The notes: generated by a model not told the origin, from the sequence alone. A stretch of DNA of 6,117 nucleotides from Desulfobacterales bacterium (GCA_016735355.1 JAERRQ010000021.1:1-6117); one strand, 5' to 3'. Positions 1 through 6,079 are shown, counted from the stretch's first letter. A program made the numbers and translations.

Positions 1-305
1 ACGCTTATCTTCTCGGCTCCGGCCAGCAGCACACTTCTCATATCATCCACGCTGCGGATGCCGCCGCCAACCGAAAAGGGTATAAATATGGTTTTCGCCA
101 CCCTTTTGACAACATCGAGCATGATATCCCTTTTTTCGTGGGAGGCGGTAATATCGTAAAATACGATTTCATCCGCTCCCTCTTCATAATAGAACCGGGC
201 CATATCCACCGGATCGCCGATATCCACATTGTTCTGAAACTTGATTCCTTTGGTTGTTTTTCCTTCCCGGACATCAAGGCAGGGTATTATGCGTTTGCTT
301 AACAT
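1..305 (-). CDS. hisF: HisF, cyclase subunit of imidazole glycerol phosphate synthase (N-terminal 101 codons, cut by window edge)
   Basis: HisF is the (beta/alpha)8-barrel subunit that uses ammonia delivered by HisH to convert PRFAR into imidazole glycerol phosphate and AICAR, in the cytoplasm. The protein begins [16 protein letters not shown] and continues with Ile-Thr-Ala-Ser-His-Glu-Lys at 52-58 and the phosphate-binding stretch [10 protein letters not shown] at 76-85. Key family residues fall at the standard numbering: Arg5, catalytic Asp11, Lys19 and the ammonia-gate Lys99. The second catalytic Asp (about 130) lies outside the window. The start is fixed by the family N-terminus; no clear Shine-Dalgarno sequence precedes it, only an AT-rich leader. 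hisH lies upstream on the same strand, 261 nt away, and most of that gap is an apparent insertion. The sequence is a genuine HisF and not the divergent WbuZ-type paralogue of surface-sugar clusters. Confidence 0.97.
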   Translation of the reverse strand, partial: MLSKRIIPCLDVREGKTTKGIKFQNNVDIGDPVDMARFYYEEGADEIVFYDITASHEKRDIMLDVVKRVAKTIFIPFSVGGGIRSVDDMRSVLLAGAEKIS

Positions 306-310
306 GATTT

Positions 311-575
311 GTTTTTAATATAAGTAACCGTTCACGGTTTACAGTTATCAGTTCACGGTTGAAAAAACCAAAAAATTTTGAAATTTATAGCTAAAATGTT
401 TCAATCATTAAGCTTCGATCATCCGTTACTATCTGGGTTTCCATGCAAAACTTGGGAATCTTTTACGCAGAGCCTTGTAAAGGCAAACTTTTGGTTCCCA
501 GTTTAGAATTCGAGTTTTGCTATGTTTTTTAACCGTTAACTGTAAACCGACAACCGTGAACGGTTTTTAATATAA
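311..575. mobile_element. MITE-like palindromic insertion between hisH and hisF
   Basis: This stretch has no open reading frame of note but is highly structured. Its outer edges are identical 13-bp direct copies of GTTTTTAATATAA (311-323 and 563-575). Just inside lie inverted ends: AACCGTTCACGGTT at 326-339 matches the reverse complement of 552-565, and GGTTTACAGTTA at 336-347 matches the reverse complement of 537-548. Another GTTCACGG copy lies at 351-358. The centre holds an imperfect hairpin (445-520). Deleting one direct repeat plus the element (252 bp) would leave hisH and hisF 9 nt apart, a normal operon spacing, so an insertion with target duplication is a good reading. There is no transposase, so it would be non-autonomous. 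A TATAAA on the minus strand (389-384) could serve as a weak -10 for hisF, but no matching -35 is evident. Alternative: a fixed intercistronic RNA structure. Confidence 0.6.
445..520. repeat. Long imperfect hairpin in the core of the hisH-hisF insertion
   Basis: Three nested inverted pairs occur in order: GCAAAACT (445-452) with AGTTTTGC (513-520), TGGGAA (453-458) with TTCCCA (495-500), and CTTTTAC (460-466) with GTAAAG (477-482, one base bulged). The loop is GCAGAGCCTT (467-476). The nesting implies a cruciform or RNA stem with internal loops on the arm side near 501-512. It is the central fold of the insertion, not a terminator, since no T-run follows it on the his strand. Confidence 0.55.
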
Positions 576-1196
576 TTTGCTCCGGCAAAAGTTGTTTAAA
601 ATTTTGAGACCCGGTTTGCCACTCTTTTCAGGGTGAAACTGGGTAGCGAATATATTGTCAAATCCGATAATCGAGGGGAAGCTAATCCCATGGTCGGTCT
701 TTGCCACAACATGTTGCTGATGTGCAGGGGCCGGGTAGAAACTATGCACAAAGTAGAACTCATCATCATCTTTCAGACCTGCTAAAAGAGGGTGATCCTT
801 TTCAGGATGAATCCGGTTCCAGCCCATGTGGGGGATTTTAAGCTTAAGCCCGTCTTCAGAAGTCATGTTTTCCGGAAAGGGCTTGACTGATCCTTCCATG
901 ATCCCGATACATTCGGTATCATTTTCCCGGCTGGATTGCATGATAATCTGTGTTCCTAAACAGATACCCAAAACAGGTTTTCCGTCGGAGAAAGCTTTTT
1001 TAAGAGCCTGGTCAAGTCCAAGCCGCCTTAAACTCTCCATTGCAGAACCGGCTGCGCCTACTCCTGGAAAGATTATCCTTTCAGCTTCTGAAATCAAGCT
1101 GATATCATTGGTAATTTTACACTTAAACCCCAAATGGGTCACGGCATGGGCAACGCTTGTCAGGTTACCGGCATTATAATCTATTATGGCAATCAT
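567..1196 (-). CDS. hisH: HisH, glutamine amidotransferase subunit of imidazole glycerol phosphate synthase
   Basis: HisH is the class I glutaminase that hydrolyses glutamine and channels ammonia into HisF. The 209-residue product has the usual family length. It starts MIAIIDYNAGN, shows the oxyanion-strand PGVGA at 44-48, the nucleophile elbow GICLGTQ with Cys79, the HisH-specific HMGWN at 123-127 and FVHSFY at 149-154, and completes the triad in QFHPEKSG with His188 and Glu190. Nothing essential is missing. The ATG at 1196 is fixed by the family N-terminus, although no Shine-Dalgarno sequence is visible before it. A promoter-like sequence lies 50-80 bp upstream, so hisH probably begins its transcription unit, with hisF following. 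Its stop codon lies inside one copy of the 13-bp repeat that bounds the downstream insertion. Confidence 0.98.
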   Translation of the reverse strand: MIAIIDYNAGNLTSVAHAVTHLGFKCKITNDISLISEAERIIFPGVGAAGSAMESLRRLGLDQALKKAFSDGKPVLGICLGTQIIMQSSRENDTECIGIMEGSVKPFPENMTSEDGLKLKIPHMGWNRIHPEKDHPLLAGLKDDDEFYFVHSFYPAPAHQQHVVAKTDHGISFPSIIGFDNIFATQFHPEKSGKPGLKILNNFCRSKLY

Positions 1197-1247
1197 TTAT
1201 TCGCTATGGTTTTTGATTTATATAATCAGGATTCGTTTTTACCGCTT

Positions 1248-1276
1248 TATATATTTTTAACAGTATGATAAGTCAA
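1248..1276 (-). promoter_or_regulatory. Sigma-70-like promoter for hisH-hisF
   Basis: Read on the minus strand, TTGACT (1276-1271) is followed after exactly 17 nt by TATATA (1253-1248); TATAAA shifted by two bases gives a slightly better -10 with a 19-nt spacer. Transcription would start near 1241, giving a leader of about 45 nt to the hisH ATG at 1196. The -35 overlaps a small inverted repeat, AAGTC (1270-1274) and GACTT (1281-1285), which could be an operator but is short. This rests on consensus match and position only. Confidence 0.55.
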
Positions 1277-1353
1277 GAAAGACTTTTAGGGAAAGTATAC
1301 CCAAAGGCTCTGCATATGTTCTAAAATTTCAAAGAACTTTGTATAGACTTTAC

Positions 1354-1382
1354 TTGACAATTAGAACTTTTTTTGCCTAAAT
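1354..1382 (+). promoter_or_regulatory. Candidate promoter for the pilus operon
   Basis: A perfect TTGACA (1354-1359) is followed by an AT-rich stretch; at a 17-nt spacing the -10 position reads CTAAAT, a poor match. It lies between two direct copies of AGAACTTT (1333-1340 and 1363-1370). If it is used, transcription starts near 1389, which would put the ATG at 1381 upstream of the transcript and favour the later TTG start at 1420. The assignment is weak because of the -10. Confidence 0.3.
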
Positions 1383-1408
1383 GTTATATGTTTATACATA
1401 CAGCCAAT

Positions 1409-1422
1409 GGAGACCGGCTTTG
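1409..1422 (+). promoter_or_regulatory. Shine-Dalgarno and TTG start of the mshI-like gene
   Basis: GGAG (1409-1412) lies 7 nt before TTG (1420-1422), in frame with the long gene. The alternative ATG at 1381 has no Shine-Dalgarno sequence, and the 13 residues it would add are an unremarkable Tyr-rich stretch encoded by promoter-like AT-rich DNA. After the TTG the protein begins VKDNEISSTEKLLALI, a plausible soluble amphipathic N-terminus. Confidence 0.55.
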
Positions 1423-3279
1423 GTAAAAGATAATGAAATTTCCTCTACAGAGAAACTTCTTGCACTGATTCGCGATGAAAATACCGGAGAACCTGAACCG
1501 GCGTCCAAGGTTGTTCCCTCAAAAACATCCAGGGGTATAAGCCCTTTTGTACCCAAACCCCGTTCCTCAAAGCAGATTATTAACGTAGGCCTTTATTTCA
1601 GCAATGAGAACCTGTTGCTGGTGAAGGTCGACCGGGCTTCTGAAGAGACTCCCAGGCTGCTCGATTATGCCGAAGTAGCTCTTGAACCGGGAATTACCGG
1701 TGACCGCCACCGGTTTTCAGCTTTTATCAATTCACTCTTGACGAATTATTGCGGGCCCATGAAACAAGTGCATATTTGGGCTGTTATATCGTCTGCCTAT
1801 TTAGAAACTCGACGTTTGCTTATACCCAGAGTGTCCCAAAAACAGATCTTCAATGCGGTTTACTGGTCTTATAAAAAAAATGTTTCGTTAAATGACAGCA
1901 AGGATATCTTTGATTTCGAGGTTCTGGGAAATATAACCGACGAGGGCGTCAACAAGATTGAGGTAACTTCTTGTTCCTTACCCAAAAAGGTGGTGGATGA
2001 ATTACAGTCTTTGTTTTTCGAAGCCGGATATCCGTTGGCTGGAATTTCAAGTCTCCCTTTTGCCATACAGAACATGTTTCGCGCAGGATGGCTGGAGAAC
2101 GGTGAAGATGACTGTGTATGCACTATTTATGTCGACCTGGAGTGCTCTCATATCAATATATATTCAAACCGTAATCTTGCATTGTCCCGTGTTATCAAGG
2201 CCGGCATACATAGTATGCAGGAGGCTCTCAGGGATATGCTCGAATCCAGGGCGGATCATCAACCTGCGTTGACCTCTAATAATGATGCCCGGTCCGGAGA
2301 TGCGGCGTACATGGGAAAAGATCCGGCGGGTATAATGTTATCCGACTTTATACAAGGGAACAGATCGCCGGGAGTCGACTCGAAAACGACCGGCTTAAAT
2401 AAGGGGGATATATTCCGGGCTATTCTGCCGGCGCTGGAGAGACTGGTTAAACAGTTGGAACGGACACTAAAACATTATTATTTGAACTTTGGAAACAAAA
2501 AGGTAAGGAAAGTGCTGATATCAGGCCTGATTAACGATAACAGCCGTATCGCGGAATATATAGGTTCCCAGCTTGATATAAACATTGAGATATTTAACCC
2601 GTTCCCGGCAAAAATGCTACGTTCCGACAAAGGCTCGACATTATTAAAGAGCGGAGCCATGGTGCCTGCTGCAGGGATAGCGCTTTCCGATAACAAAATT
2701 ACCCCTAATTTCTTGTTTACATACAGAGATAAGGAAAAAAGCGCGCTGGTAAAACAGGTCAATTTTTCGTTATTTGCTTTTCTTATTTTTTTAATGGCAG
2801 TATGTGTTGGAATATATTTAAATCAGAATCACACATTGTCGCATAAACGGAGTTTGTTGTCCGGGTTAAGCCGGGAGATTGAAAGCTATATCCCCAATGT
2901 TGACCGGGACCTGCTGCTGAAAATGACGTCCATGGCCACAACAGGCCGGTCGGAACTTGATAATATAAGCAGAAGGCATTTGGGACTGGCGGTTATAAGC
3001 GAACTGACAGCTCTGACCACGGATAATATCCGGTTATTAAGCATCGAGTCCAAACTCAGTGGCAGCAGCGTTGCCGATAAGAATACCCTTGACATGGAAG
3101 GGCTGATTTTTGGTGACCGCATGACATTTGAGACCCTGCTGGGAAGTTATCTTGTAAAATTGAAAGAATCGCTTCTTTTTGAAAAGCCGGTTATAAAAAA
3201 GAATCTGGTTGAGACATATCAGGGCAAAGAGGTTCTACGTTTTTCGGTAAGCTTGGAATTGCTTTCTACTCGGAGATAA
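1420..3279 (+). CDS. Fused PilM/PilN-like pilus assembly protein (MshI-like, GspL-like architecture)
   Basis: The protein has 619 residues from the TTG start, or 632 if the ATG at 1381 is used. Numbered from the TTG, a cytoplasmic PilM-type actin-like fold occupies about 50-420: first strand pair INVGLYFSNENLLLVKV near 54-70, a second one near 237-257 (YVDLECSHINIYSNRNLALSR), and a late motif VLISGL near 365 followed by EIFNPF near 390. A hydrophobic segment at about 449-467 crosses the inner membrane, and the remaining 150 residues form a PilN-like periplasmic part with a probable ferredoxin-like domain. PilM and PilN are usually separate; joining them gives the GspL-like layout. A polar linker of about 50 residues (277-329) interrupts the actin-like fold. 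The usual Asp-Ile-Gly and Gly-Gly nucleotide motifs are degraded, so ATP binding is doubtful. The stop is 1 nt before the next gene. Family assignment is by pattern and context, not by search. Confidence 0.82.
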   Translation: MVKDNEISSTEKLLALIRDENTGEPEPASKVVPSKTSRGISPFVPKPRSSKQIINVGLYFSNENLLLVKVDRASEETPRLLDYAEVALEPGITGDRHRFSAFINSLLTNYCGPMKQVHIWAVISSAYLETRRLLIPRVSQKQIFNAVYWSYKKNVSLNDSKDIFDFEVLGNITDEGVNKIEVTSCSLPKKVVDELQSLFFEAGYPLAGISSLPFAIQNMFRAGWLENGEDDCVCTIYVDLECSHINIYSNRNLALSRVIKAGIHSMQEALRDMLESRADHQPALTSNNDARSGDAAYMGKDPAGIMLSDFIQGNRSPGVDSKTTGLNKGDIFRAILPALERLVKQLERTLKHYYLNFGNKKVRKVLISGLINDNSRIAEYIGSQLDINIEIFNPFPAKMLRSDKGSTLLKSGAMVPAAGIALSDNKITPNFLFTYRDKEKSALVKQVNFSLFAFLIFLMAVCVGIYLNQNHTLSHKRSLLSGLSREIESYIPNVDRDLLLKMTSMATTGRSELDNISRRHLGLAVISELTALTTDNIRLLSIESKLSGSSVADKNTLDMEGLIFGDRMTFETLLGSYLVKLKESLLFEKPVIKKNLVETYQGKEVLRFSVSLELLSTRR

Positions 3280-3314
3280 CATGGTCGGAGATAACATGGT
3301 CGGAGATAACATGG
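3270..3314 (+). repeat. Three perfect tandem 15-bp copies carrying a Shine-Dalgarno and ATG
   Basis: TCGGAGATAACATGG occurs three times without mismatch at 3270-3284, 3285-3299 and 3300-3314. Each copy holds GGAG, a 5-nt spacer and ATG, so the downstream gene has three equally good starts at 3281, 3296 and 3311, all in the same frame (MVGDN-MVGDN-MAKLK). The first copy also contains the TAA (3277-3279) that ends the upstream gene. Unit length is a multiple of three, so gain or loss of copies changes the number of initiation sites and the N-terminal length without breaking the frame. Confidence 0.95.
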
Positions 3315-3853
3315 CAAAGTTGAAATTTGATCCGCGCTTTATTATAAATCTGCTGATATGCTTAGGGGGCATAGCATTATTTATACTTTTTCTTATATGG
3401 CCGCTTCATATTTCCATATCCCGAACGGATAAGGAAATTGATCGCGTTAAAAGCCGGATTGAAGAGCAGAAAATATTATATCCGGCTTATTGCGACCTGT
3501 TAAAGATGATAAAGCAGAAAGTTCCCAGGGGAGTTTTTACAAAAAACAGCGCAAAGCCGCTTCAATATGATCCTGAAGAGATTACCCTGTTAATTCAAGA
3601 AATTGCAGCCGGGAATAATCTTGAGGTGCGGAGTATTATCCAGGATGTGGGATCATTGATCGACGATGCGGGATATTTAATAATAGATGCTTCTGTTGCC
3701 GGGGCATTTAAGGATTTTCGTAATTTTCTAGTGCAAATCGGCGGGATGCGGTATGCAAATTATATGGAAGAGTTACAGATTAAAGAATCCGGGGACGGCG
3801 GTGGCCTTTTGCTTGGGTTTAAAATCAGGGTTTCAGGGAAAAAGGTTGGCTAA
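3281..3853 (+). CDS. PilO/MshJ-like inner-membrane alignment protein
   Basis: The product is 190 residues from the first ATG, and 185 or 180 from the second or third. It has a short cytoplasmic N-terminus, one membrane segment at about 21-43, a charged probable coiled coil at 46-66 (SRTDKEIDRVKSRIEEQK), and a periplasmic domain from about 95 that ends in the PilO-like pattern GAFKDFRNFLVQIGGMRYAN (141-160) followed by beta strands to 186. This is the layout of PilO/GspM proteins, which pair with PilN to form the periplasmic alignment complex. The ancestral start is probably the third ATG (3311), because the extra MVGDN units come from a tandem duplication; the first ATG sits only 1 nt after the upstream stop and should be translationally coupled. 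Sequence conservation in this family is low, so the name rests partly on gene order. Confidence 0.75.
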   Translation: MVGDNMVGDNMAKLKFDPRFIINLLICLGGIALFILFLIWPLHISISRTDKEIDRVKSRIEEQKILYPAYCDLLKMIKQKVPRGVFTKNSAKPLQYDPEEITLLIQEIAAGNNLEVRSIIQDVGSLIDDAGYLIIDASVAGAFKDFRNFLVQIGGMRYANYMEELQIKESGDGGGLLLGFKIRVSGKKVG

Positions 3854-3855
3854 TC

Positions 3856-4350
3856 ATGAAAAGAAGGGAAAAAATAATCATTTTTTTTGCTTTAATCGCC
3901 GTGCTGTATGGATGCTATAATTTTTTTATAGCATCTACACCAGGTACGGTTACAGATATTTCGAAAATTGATCCTGGCGCTTCCAAAAAATTGGTTAATG
4001 ATTTGCTGTCAAAAGTTTTAAAAGATGAACTTAGTGAGAGGGAGCTTTACGCAATTGCCCAGGCCGGCAAAGATTGGACCGGCAACCCCTTTATGAAGAT
4101 TAAAGATGAGATCAAGAAAGCAGCTAAATTTGATAAAACAGCGCCTTCAAACCCTGGGGGGAATTTGGCATATTGCGGGTTTGTAGAAACCGTCAATGGG
4201 AAATTGGCGATTATTGACGGCCGGGAGTATGAAGAAGGAGAGGCGCTGGCACGGGAAGGATATTGCCTGAAAAAGATTTTAAAGTATAGGGTGCTTGTTG
4301 GTGTAAAGGGCAAGAAAGATATTATAGTTCCGCTGATGGCAATTAACTAG
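3856..4350 (+). CDS. PilP/MshK-like periplasmic pilus assembly protein
   Basis: The protein has 164 residues. A basic start (MKRREK) leads into a hydrophobic segment at about 7-27, then a helical charged linker, then a C-terminal beta domain from about 104 with the PilP/GspC-type pattern: ETVNGKLAIIDGREYEEGEA (111-130), GYCLKKILKYRVLV (135-148) and KDIIVPL (154-160). In this family the beta domain contacts the N0 domain of the secretin. LYGC at 17-20 resembles a lipobox, and PilP proteins are often inner-membrane lipoproteins, but Tyr at -2 and the continuing hydrophobic stretch after Cys20 leave a transmembrane anchor equally likely. Two further cysteines, 107 and 137, could form a disulfide in the periplasm. 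The start follows the previous stop by 2 nt, with AAAGG about 10 nt upstream. Confidence 0.75.
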   Translation: MKRREKIIIFFALIAVLYGCYNFFIASTPGTVTDISKIDPGASKKLVNDLLSKVLKDELSERELYAIAQAGKDWTGNPFMKIKDEIKKAAKFDKTAPSNPGGNLAYCGFVETVNGKLAIIDGREYEEGEALAREGYCLKKILKYRVLVGVKGKKDIIVPLMAIN

Positions 4351-4394
4351 TGCTCATCCATAAATTATCCTATTTATGGACGGACACTAACTAG
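4344..4394. repeat. Short palindromic element with 7-bp flanking direct repeat between mshK and mshL
   Basis: TCCATAAA (4357-4364) pairs perfectly with TTTATGGA (4373-4380) around an 8-nt loop, and an outer stem TAGTG (4348-4352) pairs with CACTA (4385-4389). The structure is bounded by TAACTAG on both sides (4344-4350 and 4388-4394); the left copy includes the stop codon of the mshK-like gene. Removing the element and one repeat would leave 16 nt between the two genes, in keeping with the tight packing elsewhere. No T-run follows the stem, so it is not a classical terminator, though it could affect mRNA stability or coupling. Confidence 0.6.
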
Positions 4395-4410
4395 GGAAAA
4401 TGAGTATAGT

Positions 4411-6078
4411 ATGAAAAAATATTATATTTTTAAAAAGGTATTATCGGGTTTTATCGGTTTTTTTATATGTTCGGCTCTTTTTTCAGGATGCGCAGGAACC
4501 GTCAAAAAAAAGAATGATCTCTTTTTTGACAAATGGAAGGCTGTTGCCGACAAATCCGAAGGCTATTCACCAGTACCGTCTGAATATGCAGAAGAGAACA
4601 AGGGTACCCTGATAGAACATCCGTCTCATAAAGGGCTCGCTGCAGACAGGGATTTTGCCGGCCCAGGCCCTGAAAAGCCTCTTCCAACAGAGAAGATAAC
4701 CCTTGAAATGCATGATGTTGAAATTGCGGTTCTGCTTAAGACCCTTGCCCGGGCGGTTAATCAGGATATCATAATAAGTGAAGCGGTTACCGGCAATTCA
4801 TATATAAGTATAAAGAATACTCCCTGGGATCAGGTTTTTAAGGGGGTTTTGAATACAAACGGTCTCGCGTATGAATGGGAAGGGGATATAATCCGGATTG
4901 TTACAACCGGCGATATAAATCATGCTCTGGAGCTTATGGAGGCGCAGCAGAGGCTTGTTGCCGGCCGAAAAGAGCATGAAATCGAGATGGAAAGATTGCG
5001 TTCAAGGGCAAAAATGGCGGAGCCGCTCCAAACCTGGGTTTATCATGTTAAATATGCCGATACGGAGACCTTGCGGGATAACCTGGAGGAATTTTTCAAA
5101 AGCGGCCATGCCGGCTCAGGGGATACGGAAGCCGGCAAAAGCGCCGATTCCTTGCCGGCCGCCGGGATGCCCCGGGATTCAGGCCGCTCCAGTTCGGCTG
5201 CATCCGGTTTAAGAGGCGCGATCCTGGTGGATCCCCATACCAATTCACTTGTAATTCAGTCCGGAAAGAGTGATATGGAAAGAATGCAGGCCATGGTGCT
5301 TGAACTTGACAAACCGACCATGCAGGTTCTTATACAGGCCCATATTGTTGAGGCCAACAGCAATACAGCCCTGGAACTGGGAATCCAGTGGGGCGGCCTT
5401 TACAAGGGTGGGGACACCTGGATAACACCAGGCGCCAACAGCACCGGGATAACAGATGGAAAACTGAGTGAATCACTAGATCCCACTGCGGGAATGGCTG
5501 CTAATTTCCCTGCCGATTTGAGCGACGGTAATGGCCTGACACTCGGCGTTATCACGGAAAGTTTCGGCAACCATATTATTACGGCGCAGCTTTCGGCGCT
5601 TGAAAAGGAGGGTAAGCTCAACATACTCTCCAGCCCGTCTATTACAACCCTTGATAATCAGAAAGCAATTATAGAGAGCGGCAAGGATATTCCCTATCAG
5701 ACCGTTGAAGATGATGATGTGCAGATAGAGTGGAAAAAGGCTGTGATCAAGCTGGAGGTTACGCCTTATATTATCGACGGCAAGACCCTGAAGATGAAGA
5801 TCCTTACAAACAAGGATGAGGTCGATTTTTCAGATAGAGTGCTGGGTAATCCTGTTATAATCACCAAGAGCGCCGAGACCAAGGTGGTTCTTTTTGACGG
5901 ACAGACAACCGTAATCGGAGGCTTGAGCAAGGAGAATGTTGGCGATGGTGAATCCGGGGTTCCTTTTTTGAAAAATATCCCGTTTCTTGGTTATTTTTTC
6001 AAGGGTATCAGCAAACATAATCAAAAGGAAGAGCTGCTTATTTTCATAACGCCGTATATTCTTAAAGAAAAATCGTAA
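4411..6078 (+). CDS. mshL: Outer-membrane secretin lipoprotein, MshL/PilQ family
   Basis: Secretins form the multimeric outer-membrane channel through which a pilus or secreted protein passes. The 555-residue protein has a signal peptide with lipobox FSGC (Cys27), so it is probably a lipoprotein able to reach the outer membrane without a separate pilotin. An STN/N0-type domain spans about 94-166 (begins EKITLEMHDVEIAVLL). A highly charged helical stretch follows at 176-203, then an N1-like domain at about 207-303 interrupted by a Gly/Ser/Ala-rich insert (232-266), then the secretin barrel to about 550, with LNILSSPSITTLDNQKA (403-419), the signature VPFLKNIPFLGYFFKG (517-532) and ELLIFITPYIL (541-551). 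There is no AMIN domain, unlike typical PilQ. Length and order fit MshL; a GspD or PilQ label is possible. Only a weak GAG lies 6 nt before the ATG. Confidence 0.9.
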   Translation: MKKYYIFKKVLSGFIGFFICSALFSGCAGTVKKKNDLFFDKWKAVADKSEGYSPVPSEYAEENKGTLIEHPSHKGLAADRDFAGPGPEKPLPTEKITLEMHDVEIAVLLKTLARAVNQDIIISEAVTGNSYISIKNTPWDQVFKGVLNTNGLAYEWEGDIIRIVTTGDINHALELMEAQQRLVAGRKEHEIEMERLRSRAKMAEPLQTWVYHVKYADTETLRDNLEEFFKSGHAGSGDTEAGKSADSLPAAGMPRDSGRSSSAASGLRGAILVDPHTNSLVIQSGKSDMERMQAMVLELDKPTMQVLIQAHIVEANSNTALELGIQWGGLYKGGDTWITPGANSTGITDGKLSESLDPTAGMAANFPADLSDGNGLTLGVITESFGNHIITAQLSALEKEGKLNILSSPSITTLDNQKAIIESGKDIPYQTVEDDDVQIEWKKAVIKLEVTPYIIDGKTLKMKILTNKDEVDFSDRVLGNPVIITKSAETKVVLFDGQTTVIGGLSKENVGDGESGVPFLKNIPFLGYFFKGISKHNQKEELLIFITPYILKEKS

Positions 6079-6079
6079 T

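Noticed and set aside
38..277. 79-codon minus-strand open frame within hisF
   Set aside because: It is an out-of-frame shadow; the hisF frame on the same strand gives an unmistakable HisF N-terminus.
311..575. CRISPR array or small RNA gene in the hisH-hisF gap
   Set aside because: Repeats are inverted and unevenly placed with no regular spacers, and no promoter-terminator pair frames a transcript.
826..1179. 117-codon plus-strand open frame opposite hisH
   Set aside because: It lies fully antisense to a complete, canonical hisH and shows no recognisable protein features.
4357..4380. Intrinsic terminator between the mshK-like gene and mshL
   Set aside because: The stem is AT-rich and no T-run follows on either strand; it fits a palindromic repeat better.
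2461..4390. Shared 10-mer CGGACACTAA at 2461-2470 and 4381-4390
   Set aside because: The first copy is ordinary coding sequence (Arg-Thr-Leu-Lys) with no surrounding similarity, so this is most likely chance.
5130..5170. GC-rich palindromic cluster (GCCGGC motifs) in the secretin gene
   Set aside because: It encodes the Gly/Ala-rich insert in frame and looks like codon-driven composition, not a separate element.
4922..5212. 96-codon plus-strand open frame inside the secretin gene
   Set aside because: Out-of-frame shadow rich in Arg and Pro, produced by the secretin codon pattern; no ribosome binding site of note.
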